Source: Blastocatellia bacterium (GTDB lineage: Bacteria; Acidobacteriota; Blastocatellia; UBA7656). From it: DNA of 33,606 nt. Numbering within the stretch: the first letter of the stretch is position 1; each line of letters starts with the position of its first letter. The translations under genes were made by a program, and so were the position numbers. Location of the stretch: the NCBI GenBank assembly GCA_023265195.1, contig JAHFUG010000012.1, forward strand, positions 6,185 through 39,790, in the 5' to 3' direction. Shown piece by piece: positions 10,632 to 19,648 of the stretch. The notes under the pieces were generated by a model. That model was not told the DNA's origin and ran no database searches. It saw only the letters and a list, made by a program, of their open reading frames with translations.

Positions 10632-11965
10632 TCCGCGGGCTGGCCGGCGGACGATGCCGATCTCGCCGCGCCACGGATCGACTCCGTCAGAAGTTCATAC
10701 ACCTCGAGCGCGCGAGACGCCATTAGCTTTGCGCTGTAGTGCTCGCGGACCCCTTCGAACCCCGTCCGGCTTAGGGCGGCTGCAAGAGCCGGATCACGCC
10801 AAACTCGCAGCAATCCCTCCGCTAAGCTATCCGGGTCGTCAGGCTCGACCAGAATTCCGCCCCCGGTTTTCTCTACTATCTCCGTGAACGCTCCGCGGCG
10901 GGGCTGCACGACCGGCGTTCCGTTCGCCATCGACTCCAAGAGAAACATCCCCTTGGGTTCGTCGTACGTTGCCGGGACGGAGAGCACATCGATGCCGCGC
11001 AGGAACTCGATCTTCTGGTTTCGGTCCAGCACGCCTCGATAATGAAACTCCGCGCCATAATCCCATTCGGTCATCTGCCGCTGGATGGCATCGAGATAGC
11101 TCTGATGGTTTGGCAGGAGATAGCCCGCCGCCTCGAGCCGCGCCTTCGGTGAATCGCTCTTCTCGCGCAGGCGCCTGTAGGCTTCGCACAAAACGTGCAA
11201 TCCCTTCTCAGGCGCTATTCGCGCGAAGTAGCCGATGGTGAATTCCTCCGATGCTCTCGAGGCCGCCGGTTCGCAGCCTTCAAAGTTTATCCCAAGCGGC
11301 ACAACGTGAATCTTCTCATCCGGTATCCGGAGGTAATCGGACATGAACTCGGCGCAGAATTCGCTCACCGCGATAAAACCGTCGACGAACTCGACGTTGG
11401 CGCGAATGAGATCGACCGCGGCGTTTCTGTAAGAGTCGTCGAGCCCGCTCAAGAAGAGATCTTCGCCTTGGAGCGTGCAGCAGACCGGCCGCCCGAGCGC
11501 CTTCCTGATGGGCCGCGCCAGTCCGATCAATAATGAGTTCGGGAGGTTCACAATATCGGGAAGTGAATTGCGGCGGAGCCAGCCAATGAGCTTCCTCATC
11601 TCTTTTCGCTGGTTCCCGTCCTCCCCTTTCAGCATCGATATGGTCAACTCGCCAAGCGACTCCGGATCCACGTGGATTGATTTCCTGGATGCGAGCTTTA
11701 ACGCGAATGAAGAATCCCACAAACGGTCTACGAGCCACGGCGTGTGCCGGAACAGCGCGTAGTGCTGCTCAAGGTAGACGCTGATCCCACCGAAAAACAC
11801 TCTACCGTCGCTGACGTTGCGCTCATCGGTGTGCGTTGGCGTGTAGAGCGGCGTCAGGGTCACATCGTGTCCCTGCGCCAGTAATTCGGCCGCGAGCGCG
11901 TTGTCTCTAAAGCAACTGCCGCAGTACATGTCAGCGGCCCCGGCCGTTATGTAGAGAACCTTCAT
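10628..11965 (-). CDS. Glycosyltransferase family 4 (GT-B)
   Basis: N-term MKVLYITAGAADMYCGSCFRDNALAAELLAQGHDVTLTPLY; FTIGYFARIAPEKGLHVLCEAYRRL; C-terminal SVPATYDEPKGMFLLESMANGTPVVQPRRGAFTEIVEKTGGGILVEPDD. Confidence 0.92.
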   Translation of the reverse strand: MKVLYITAGAADMYCGSCFRDNALAAELLAQGHDVTLTPLYTPTHTDERNVSDGRVFFGGISVYLEQHYALFRHTPWLVDRLWDSSFALKLASRKSIHVDPESLGELTISMLKGEDGNQRKEMRKLIGWLRRNSLPDIVNLPNSLLIGLARPIRKALGRPVCCTLQGEDLFLSGLDDSYRNAAVDLIRANVEFVDGFIAVSEFCAEFMSDYLRIPDEKIHVVPLGINFEGCEPAASRASEEFTIGYFARIAPEKGLHVLCEAYRRLREKSDSPKARLEAAGYLLPNHQSYLDAIQRQMTEWDYGAEFHYRGVLDRNQKIEFLRGIDVLSVPATYDEPKGMFLLESMANGTPVVQPRRGAFTEIVEKTGGGILVEPDDPDSLAEGLLRVWRDPALAAALSRTGFEGVREHYSAKLMASRALEVYELLTESIRGAARSASSAGQPAD

Positions 11966-11985
11966 AGGAATTGATGGGAATTGAT

Positions 11986-12180
11986 GGGGAATTGATGATT
12001 GCGAATTGATGATTGATGATTGTCGGATTGCGGATTTTGAATTGCGGATTTGACGGAATCTTCAATCGTGTTGGCTCATCCGCAATCATCATTCCGCAAT
12101 CATCAATCGTCGTCATCATTAATAATCATCATTCCGCAATCCGCAATCCGCAATCCGCAATGCGCAATCATCAATTCCCC
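11986..12180. repeat. AT-rich element bounded by a perfect 18-bp inverted repeat, built of GATTG/GAATTGATGATT and GGATTGCGG units
   Basis: 11986-12003 GGGGAATTGATGATTGCG is the exact reverse complement of 12163-12180 CGCAATCATCAATTCCCC. Interior left half has TTGATGATTG/GGATTGCGGATT units; right half has their complements (CCGCAATCCGCAATCCGCAATCCGCAAT). Confidence 0.85.
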
Positions 12181-13214
12181 TTTGCCTGGAATCGCGAGAA
12201 CGGCCTGACGTTTCTCACCCCGTCCCAAGGGTAGAGTTCATACGGCGGCTCGCGCTCCGCCTCATCGCGTTCCAGAAAGCGGGGCATGAAGAATTCGCGA
12301 GTGAGAGTCGTCAGCCGTACTCTGCCGGTGGAGCCATACTCGACCACCTTTTCGGGTTCGTCGGGATCGACCACCTCTATCATCGCCCGAGGAGCTGGTG
12401 GGTAATAGATCACCGCGTAGTTGTCTTCAGGCAGTCGAGGCTTGTGAACGGCAAGACCCATCAGCGTGTTCCCGTACGTAGGCGCGAAGTAAACTCCCTC
12501 CAATAACTCCTCTACCGCGAATCGGTGAAACTGAGGCGTCATCTCGGTCCCTCCGCAGAAGACTCCCTTGATTCCAATGCGCTCGAGCGAAACCTTGTCA
12601 CATAACGCCTCGAGCAGTTTCGGCGTCGTGAACAGACAGCGAATGTTGTCATGGGCTTTAAGCAGAGTCAGGCCCTGGTCTATTACGTGCTGCTTGTACT
12701 TCTCCGTCATCTCCTGCTGATTCATCTTGACCAGCTTGACGACCCAACGCGGATCGAGATCGACCATGAAGCATATTCCGCCGCGGTGCTGCGCCAGGTG
12801 TTCTACCGCGAGACGCAGCCTGCGAGGCCCGGATGGCCCCAGCATCAACCAATCGGATCCCTTTGGGAAGCTCTCATCAGGCAGCGTGCCGCTGAACGCT
12901 TCGTAGTCGATGCGAAAATCGTCTACGCTAATTCGCGATTTGGGAACGCCGGTGCTGCCTCCGGTTTCAAACACGTAAACAGGCCGGCCCGCGTACGCCC
13001 TTGGCAGCCATCTCTCGACCGGTCCTCCACGCAGCCATTCGTCTTGAAAAAAACCGAAGCGCGCCAGGTCTTCATACCCGTGAATTTCTTTGCGGGGGTC
13101 CCAGTCGAGTTTCTCCGCGTACTCGAGCCAGAATTTGCATCCCGTCGCGGGATCGAAATGCCACTGCACTATCTCGCGAACCCAGTCGTCGAGCGCCGCG
13201 CGAGATGCTTTCAC
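12171..13214 (-). CDS. Short AMP-binding (ANL superfamily) acyl-activating protein, phenylacetate-CoA ligase-like
   Basis: 347 aa; VYVFETGGSTGVPKSRISVDDF phosphate-binding motif, FCGGTEMTPQFHRFAVEELLEGVYFAPTYGNTLMG, VEYGSTGRVRLTTLTREFFMPRFLERDEAE. No C-terminal AMP-binding_C lid domain visible. Confidence 0.8.
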   Translation of the reverse strand: MKASRAALDDWVREIVQWHFDPATGCKFWLEYAEKLDWDPRKEIHGYEDLARFGFFQDEWLRGGPVERWLPRAYAGRPVYVFETGGSTGVPKSRISVDDFRIDYEAFSGTLPDESFPKGSDWLMLGPSGPRRLRLAVEHLAQHRGGICFMVDLDPRWVVKLVKMNQQEMTEKYKQHVIDQGLTLLKAHDNIRCLFTTPKLLEALCDKVSLERIGIKGVFCGGTEMTPQFHRFAVEELLEGVYFAPTYGNTLMGLAVHKPRLPEDNYAVIYYPPAPRAMIEVVDPDEPEKVVEYGSTGRVRLTTLTREFFMPRFLERDEAEREPPYELYPWDGVRNVRPFSRFQAKGN

Positions 13215-13867
13215 CTTTGTTTGCAGGATCCGTCTCCCTTTGTCGTTGTGAAGTTACATCGGTTGCCGAACCGTCCCTCGATTGTTGCGGGGCAATAAGT
13301 TCGTGTCAAGGGACCAAGATGCAATGCAAAGAAGTGCGGGCAACTTCACGGTGAGAGTAGAAAAGAGGTCACGCCACTCAAGCCTCGCTTGCTTGCTGGA
13401 CATAACAGGAAAGCGCTGTAGTAAGGATCACGCTGAATCCGGACGACTTCGAAATGCTGGTATTCCTTCTTCCCAAAATATCACGCGGGACCGAGTCGCC
13501 GAAGTTGATCATCGAGAATTGGAGGCACACTTTTCTGAGTTGACGCCAGTCCTCATCGCCGGCTCCAACCACGAGGAGCGCACGGCCTTGGGTGACAACC
13601 CGGCCTCGGCTAAGCGCCGTCCTCGTCCTCCCCGCCCGCGAGCGGTTCTAATTGCGCGGATTCCATGATACTATGTGCGGCGCATTCAGTAGGCTCGCTT
13701 CATACTCGCTCTTATTGTGAATTTCATTGAATCGTTGCTTCGATTTCGGAGTCGTGCGTTTCCTGGTCGAGAACATGCGGGATCACGGGCCGATCGAGTG
13801 GATGTTCTGTCCGAGCCCTCGTGCAAGTTCAATCAAGTAGGAATGGAGTGAAAAAGGAGGATACACC

Positions 13868-16111
13868 ATGAAGAGAAACAAGATGTGGTTTCTTACCCTC
13901 ACCTTTGTTGTGGCCTTCGGTCCGATTGGGCTGACCGTTCCAAAGTTGCGGGCGGCGCAAACGAACACGCAAACAGACGCTTCGGCGGCCAACCGTTGGC
14001 TATTGCTCCGAGGCTTAGAGAACTATGACGTCCGATATGATCCGGGCGCCGACGCCCAAGTCACGGGAAGCGGCCTCGATCAGTTTGCCGGTGGAAACGA
14101 GCAACGAGACTCGCTCGGCCGGATGCGCGCGCGGATGTCCGAGGCTGAAAGCAGCTTGAGACTCCGGGCGCCGGAGTTGACGGTCCAGTACAGCCAGGCG
14201 CTCGCCGCGCCTGAAATCGTCGAGGCGCGCGGGGATCACCCGGTTTTCCTCACATCGCCGTCGGTTGACCAACACGAGAAGATACTTCGGCGCTTCGTCA
14301 CTCAAAACGCGGGGTTATATGGCTTGACCCGCCGGCAGATCGCGCTATTGAAGAAAACCGCCGACTACACTAATCCCGACGGGAATCTCTCGTGGGTAAC
14401 TCTTCAACAGGAGATCAACGGCATTCCGGTCTTTCTGGGCGAAATGCGCGCGGCATTTACCGCGCAGGGCGAGTTGGTGCGAACCGTCAGTGAGATCGTT
14501 CCCGGCGTTGACTATTCGACGATTCCGGACTTGCCTTTGGTTAGCGCTGTTGAGGCATTACCTATAGCCGCGGGCTCGATCAACATGGACATAGAGACGG
14601 GCCGTTTGCCGGTCAAGTCATCCTCGGCAACCGAGGTCGTCTTTGAATCGGGCCCGTTCACCGAAGAAACCAAAGCGCGGCTTCAGTACTTTCCGCTCAG
14701 GGCCGGCGCTGTCTCGCTGGCCTGGTCGATGGTGTTGTGGGGAGAAGAGTCAAGCTACTACACATTCATTGACGCATTCAGTGGGAAGCTGCTTTTCAGG
14801 AAGAACATCACGCAGGATCAGACTCAAAACGCGACCTACGTGGTCTATAACGACGACAGCCCGGGACCGCTCTCTCCATCGAACGCGATTCCGGGGTCCG
14901 GGATTCAGGGCCCGGCGATCGGCCGCACGACTTTCACGTTCGTGAGTGAGTTGCCGGCCTTCGACAATCTCGGATGGATTACCGACGGAGTCAACACGAC
15001 GACCGGGAACAACGTCGACGCTGGATTGGACGTAACTTCGCCAAACGGCATCGACAATAACGGCCGCCCGACCGGCAGCCCCAATCGAGTTTTCAACTTC
15101 GCCTACAACCCGCCGCCGGGTGGAGCCGACGTTCCGACCGGCAGCAACTATCGGTTCGGCGCGGTGACGAATCTCTTCTTCTGGAGCAATCGCTACCACG
15201 ACCGCTTGTACCAGCTTGGCTTCACCGAGGCGGCGCGAAATTTCCAGACCAACAATTTCGGGAGAGGCGGCTCAGGCAACGATCCAGTGAGGGCCGAGGT
15301 GCAAGACCGTTCCGGAACTAACAACGCCAACTTCGCCACTCCGTCCGATGGCTCGCCGCCTCGCATGCAAATGTTCATCTTCACCGGGCCGACCCCCGAT
15401 CGAGATGGCGACCTGGACGGCGACGTGTTCCTGCACGAGATAACGCATGGAACATCTAACCGGCTTCACGGCAACGCCGGCGGGCTTAGCTTCGCGCAGG
15501 GAGGTGGAATGGGCGAAGGCTGGTCGGACTTCTACGCTCGCGCGATACTCTCTGACGCAACCGAGGACGTTAACGGCGTCTACGCGGCGGGCGCTTATGT
15601 TACGCGCCAGCTCAGTTCGCTGGGAACGGACAACTACTACTACGGCATTCGCCGCTTCCCCTACGCCGTGAAGACGAATGTCGGCGCGAACGGCAAGCCA
15701 CATAATCCGCTGACCTTCGCCGATATCGACGTGGCTCAGATCAACACGACTGATGGGGCGTTCCCGAAGAGTCCGATCATCGGCAACACCGCCAACGAGG
15801 TCCACAACATCGGTGAGCTGTGGTGTATGGCTCTGCTCGAAGTAAGGGCGCGGCTGATCACCCGGCTGGGCTGGGCAACCGGCAATCAGCGCATGCTTCA
15901 GCTTGTGACGGACGCGATGAAACTGGACCCGACGAATCCGACGCTGCTCGACGGGCGGAACTCGCTCATTGCGGCGGCCAACGCTTTAGGCGGTACGGAC
16001 GTCGCGGACATCTGGGCCGGGTTTGCGGCTCGCGGGATGGGAACGGGCGCGACCGTTTCTTCGGCGACGAGCAGCACGATCACGGTGACGGAGTCGTTCC
16101 TGGTTCCATAA
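13868..16111 (+). CDS. M36 (fungalysin-like) family metallopeptidase, secreted
   Basis: Strong RBS (AAAAGGAGG) before ATG 13868; signal peptide; FTP-like propeptide; zinc motif DVFLHEITHGTSNRLHG and downstream GMGEGWSDFYA. Confidence 0.93.
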   Translation: MKRNKMWFLTLTFVVAFGPIGLTVPKLRAAQTNTQTDASAANRWLLLRGLENYDVRYDPGADAQVTGSGLDQFAGGNEQRDSLGRMRARMSEAESSLRLRAPELTVQYSQALAAPEIVEARGDHPVFLTSPSVDQHEKILRRFVTQNAGLYGLTRRQIALLKKTADYTNPDGNLSWVTLQQEINGIPVFLGEMRAAFTAQGELVRTVSEIVPGVDYSTIPDLPLVSAVEALPIAAGSINMDIETGRLPVKSSSATEVVFESGPFTEETKARLQYFPLRAGAVSLAWSMVLWGEESSYYTFIDAFSGKLLFRKNITQDQTQNATYVVYNDDSPGPLSPSNAIPGSGIQGPAIGRTTFTFVSELPAFDNLGWITDGVNTTTGNNVDAGLDVTSPNGIDNNGRPTGSPNRVFNFAYNPPPGGADVPTGSNYRFGAVTNLFFWSNRYHDRLYQLGFTEAARNFQTNNFGRGGSGNDPVRAEVQDRSGTNNANFATPSDGSPPRMQMFIFTGPTPDRDGDLDGDVFLHEITHGTSNRLHGNAGGLSFAQGGGMGEGWSDFYARAILSDATEDVNGVYAAGAYVTRQLSSLGTDNYYYGIRRFPYAVKTNVGANGKPHNPLTFADIDVAQINTTDGAFPKSPIIGNTANEVHNIGELWCMALLEVRARLITRLGWATGNQRMLQLVTDAMKLDPTNPTLLDGRNSLIAAANALGGTDVADIWAGFAARGMGTGATVSSATSSTITVTESFLVP

Positions 16112-16310
16112 CAGCCGTAGGACTCACTTCCGAACCCGCCGGCCTATGCAGGCTTGCGGCGGACGCAACAACAAAGCGGCGCGTTGCCCGGACTCGCTCC
16201 GGCATCGCGCCGCAATTCTAACGCTAAAGCATTAGCAGGCGTCAAAAAATAACTTCCCGTTTTGAGTTATGCGGCAGCGCGAGATGACGACTTCCGGTGA
16301 AGTGAGGACA

Positions 16311-16402
16311 TCACCGCGGAGCCGCAGAGATCGCAGAGAGAGCCGCGGAGAGTAAGCCCCCTCTGCGGTCCCTCTCCGCGGTCTCCGCGACTCCGCGGTG
16401 AA
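16311..16402. repeat. Long imperfect inverted repeat of the CACCGCGGAG..CGCAGAG / CTCTGCGG..CTCCGCGGTG type
   Basis: Left arm TCACCGCGGAGCCGCAGAGATCGCAGAGAGAGCCGCGGAG; right arm CCTCTGCGGTCCCTCTCCGCGGTCTCCGCGACTCCGCGGTGA. Confidence 0.8.
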
Positions 16403-16543
16403 CTCCCTCGATAAAAGGGAGCTTATTTCTTTAACGCCACCCAAGACTGAGTTACGCTCTCTCTTTCTGATACAATGGCCGCCGGCCTCTATCAGCCCCT
16501 GAGCTATTGGCTGTTATTCACGATCGATTGAATCGGAGGGTTT

Positions 16544-17284
16544 ATGTCATTGAAGCGCGTTGCCGGTCTCGGGTTTATTCTGTTCTTATGCGTGTTCAGT
16601 TCGGCTTGCTTTACATTTGAACAAGAAATCTTTCTGAATGCTGATGGCAGCGGTGAGTTGACGCTTTACATCTCGCTGCCGGACTTCCCCGAAGACCTCA
16701 AATCTCAGGGCGCTCCCGGGCAGAAAAAAGACCCGGTCCTGGAGATGGAACAGTTCAAAAGGGAAATGACCGCGAGCGCGCCTCCGTCGCTCAAAATCAA
16801 AGAAATTCGAGAAATCAAAGCGAATGGATCGCAGGGCATTTACGCCGTGTTTCAGTTCAAGGATATCAAAGACGTTGAGGCGACATTGGCCAATCTCGGA
16901 AAAGGGAGCCTCAAGGAAAGCGAAATAAAAGGCAATTCTCAATGGACGGTTGGCCTAGAGAAGAAAGCGAATAAGAACTTTTTCACGGGCAGGTTTCTCC
17001 TCGATATAGACGACAAGAAGGAAGCCAGGAAGGCTGAGGACAAAAAGCCCGAGGAAAAGAAGGAAGGCGAGCCGAAAATCGAGATCAATATGGATGGATT
17101 CGAGGAGCAGATGAAATCGCTGCTGCTCGGAATGATCAGGTTTCGCTTCGTGCTGCACGCGCCAACGCCGATCACCGACACCAACGCGGACATGGTAATC
17201 CAGGAAAAGACGGCGGTCTGGAACTGTTCGCTGATCGCTTTCGTGAAGAACAAGAAGCCTATAGAGATGAAGGCAAGCTACTGA
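16544..17284 (+). CDS. Putative lipoprotein with LppM-like N-terminal domain, function unknown
   Basis: Signal peptide plus lipobox VFSSAC; FTFEQEIFLNADGSGELTLYISLP; hydrophilic K/E-rich middle; RBS GGAGG upstream. Confidence 0.75.
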   Translation: MSLKRVAGLGFILFLCVFSSACFTFEQEIFLNADGSGELTLYISLPDFPEDLKSQGAPGQKKDPVLEMEQFKREMTASAPPSLKIKEIREIKANGSQGIYAVFQFKDIKDVEATLANLGKGSLKESEIKGNSQWTVGLEKKANKNFFTGRFLLDIDDKKEARKAEDKKPEEKKEGEPKIEINMDGFEEQMKSLLLGMIRFRFVLHAPTPITDTNADMVIQEKTAVWNCSLIAFVKNKKPIEMKASY

Positions 17285-17357
17285 CCTCTCGCGACCCCGA
17301 GAGCCGAGGCCGTACATTATTGACTGCCGCCGCGGACTTGGCCTTAATGAGACCGGC

Positions 17358-19151
17358 TCAAGCCTCCGCCGGAAACAACGCGGGTCGATCCCTGAACTGA
17401 ATCTCGTAAAGTCTCTTATACAGCCCGCCGAGCGCGAGGAGTTCTTCGTGACTGCCCTCCTGAACGACGCGGCCCGCATCGAGAACGACGATGCGGTCCG
17501 CCCGGCGCACGGTCGACAGTCGATGCGCTATCACGAACGTGGTTCGTCCCCGCATCAGCGTGTCGAGCGCGTCCTGAACAAGCTTCTCCGACTCGGAATC
17601 CAGTGAGCTAGTGGCCTCGTCCAGAATCAGGATCGCGGGGTTCTTGAGCAAGGCTCGAGCGATCGCTATGCGCTGGCGCTCGCCGCCCGACAGCTTCACG
17701 CCTCGCTCGCCGACAATAGTGGCGTAGCCTTCGGGAAATGCGCTGACGAATTCATGCGCATGGGCCGCCCGCGCCGCGGTTTCTATTTCTTCGTCAGATG
17801 CTTCGAGCTTGCCGTAGGCGATGTTCTCGCGGACCGTCCCTCCAAAGAGCACCGTTTCCTGAGGCACTATTCCGATGGCTTGCCTGAGATCGCTCAGCTT
17901 GATGTTCCTGATGTCATTTCCGTCTATCCGGATCGATCCCTCGACCACGTCGTAGAATCTCGGTATGAGCGAAACAAGAGTGGACTTGCCCGCTCCGCTC
18001 GGGCCCACCAAAGCTATTACCTCGCCCGGACGGGCTTCGACGACCACGCCTTCGAGCACCGGCAAGACCCTGTCTTGTGCATAGCTGAATCCAACTCCGT
18101 CCAACTCAACGTGGCCGCGAACCGCCGTCAGCGGCCTGGCGTCCGGCGCGTCGGTGATCGCCGGAGCAGTGTCGAGCAGTTCAAAGACCCGCCGCGAGGC
18201 GCCGATGGCCCGCTGAAACTGGCCATAGATCTCCGCCATTCCTCCGATCGCCCCTCCCACGACGAAGGTGTACAGGACGAAAGCTATCAACTCGCCGGCC
18301 GTCATCTCTTGCGCCAACACCATTCTGCTTCCTACCCAAAGCACGAATGCAATTCCGCCATAAACGACCAGGATGATGAACGCGACGAAGCTGCCGCTCG
18401 CGACCGAACTACGCACCGCGAGCCTGAGCGCTTCTCTTATCCTGTCGCGGTATCGGCCGCGCTCGTATTCCTCTCTGACGAACGACTGCACGATTCGTAT
18501 CGCCGACAGAGTCTCCTGGAGAATGGCGCTGGCTTCCGCAAGTTGATCCTGAACTCTAGTGCTGAGCTTGCGCACGTAGCGGCCGTAGAAGACCGCTGAC
18601 AAAATCACCACGGGCACGACCGCCAGCATTACCGCCGTCAATCGCGGGTTCGTCCAGGTGATTATCGCGATGCATCCCACAAGGAGAAAACCGATTCTCA
18701 GCAACTCGGTGATGGCGCCGGTCGTGACCGTTTGTATGACGCTCACATCGGAGGCCAGGCGTGAAGTCAGCTCGCCGACGCGGCGGCTCTCATAGAATGA
18801 GACCGGAAGATTGGTCAGATGCGCATAGAGTTGCGTTCGGACCTCGGCTACGATCCGCTCGCCGGTATATGAAAGCAAATAGGATCTTAGGAAGCTGAAC
18901 GCGGCCTGGAGGGCGAATGCGCCGAGCATGACTAGCGCAAGGCTGTTCACCTCCGCAACGTCGCGCCTTGTGAACGCCGCGTCTATTATGTGCTGGACTA
19001 TTTTCGGCGCAACGAGTCCAAACGAGTTCGCGATCAAGAGGCTGACCAGCGCTATGGCGAGCCTCACACGGTAAGGCTTCGTGTAGACGAGCAACCGCAG
19101 GAGGTCGCGCGGGGAACCCTTCTTCTCACCGGCTTCTTCTTGCTTGGTCAA
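17358..19151 (-). CDS. ABC transporter, fused permease/ATPase (MsbA-like type I exporter)
   Basis: 597 aa; six-TM domain; Walker A GPSGAGKST, signature LSGGERQRIAIARALL, Walker B ILILDEATSSLD, IAHRLSTVRRADRIVVLDAGRVVQEGSHEELL. Confidence 0.94.
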   Translation of the reverse strand: MTKQEEAGEKKGSPRDLLRLLVYTKPYRVRLAIALVSLLIANSFGLVAPKIVQHIIDAAFTRRDVAEVNSLALVMLGAFALQAAFSFLRSYLLSYTGERIVAEVRTQLYAHLTNLPVSFYESRRVGELTSRLASDVSVIQTVTTGAITELLRIGFLLVGCIAIITWTNPRLTAVMLAVVPVVILSAVFYGRYVRKLSTRVQDQLAEASAILQETLSAIRIVQSFVREEYERGRYRDRIREALRLAVRSSVASGSFVAFIILVVYGGIAFVLWVGSRMVLAQEMTAGELIAFVLYTFVVGGAIGGMAEIYGQFQRAIGASRRVFELLDTAPAITDAPDARPLTAVRGHVELDGVGFSYAQDRVLPVLEGVVVEARPGEVIALVGPSGAGKSTLVSLIPRFYDVVEGSIRIDGNDIRNIKLSDLRQAIGIVPQETVLFGGTVRENIAYGKLEASDEEIETAARAAHAHEFVSAFPEGYATIVGERGVKLSGGERQRIAIARALLKNPAILILDEATSSLDSESEKLVQDALDTLMRGRTTFVIAHRLSTVRRADRIVVLDAGRVVQEGSHEELLALGGLYKRLYEIQFRDRPALFPAEA

Positions 19152-19451
19152 TCTTACCTCGCGGCCAAACTATTCGACTCGGGAATTATTGCATCGCTCA
19201 GCGGCGAACTGAAGTGAAGTGGAGATCAGCGGCGGATTCCGAGGGACGTTTTCGACTCGCAGGGGGCCGCGCGGTCGATAGCCTCGCGGCCGGGACTCAA
19301 CTGGCGCCGCGCAACGCTGATGATTATGTCTCGATAGCAAATACGGCTTTGAACGAGTGGGGTAGGGTCAAATCTCCCTTACTCGGCTTTCCGCGCGCCG
19401 ATGTATCCTTTCGGTACTGGGTATTGGTGTTGGTGGCGCAGAATGTTTCGA

Positions 19452-19533
19452 TCCTCTGCGTGCCTCCGCGTCCTCAGCGGTTCTTTCCATCTCAGGCGAA
19501 GACAACCGCGGAGGTGCGGAGTAGCGCAGAGGA
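19452..19533. repeat. Second copy of the CTCTGCG/CTCCGCG/GCGGTT palindromic repeat family
   Basis: TCCTCTGCGTGCCTCCGCGTCCTCAGCGGTT (19452-19482) versus AACCGCGGAGGTGCGGAGTAGCGCAGAGGA (19504-19533), imperfect inverted repeat. Confidence 0.8.
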
Positions 19534-19648
19534 AGACTTCAGCAGCAACACACTATGACCCCACTACCATCCTTTCCAAACCGAGGCCGGGCCTTTAGAA
19601 TAACGGACTCGTTCTTGCCTTTAGTCTCGAGCGGAGGTCAGACAACAC

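Noticed and set aside
12066-12170. Possible CRISPR-like array (CCGCAATCCGCAATCCGCAAT)
   Set aside because: Units are short, irregular, spacerless and mirrored by complementary units on the other side; a palindromic element, with no cas genes.
13282-13668. Plus-strand 128-aa ORF and opposing 64-aa ORF in the 13.2-13.87 kb gap
   Set aside because: Neither shows a recognisable domain or start context; possibly a degraded gene, but the strand and family cannot be decided from sequence alone.
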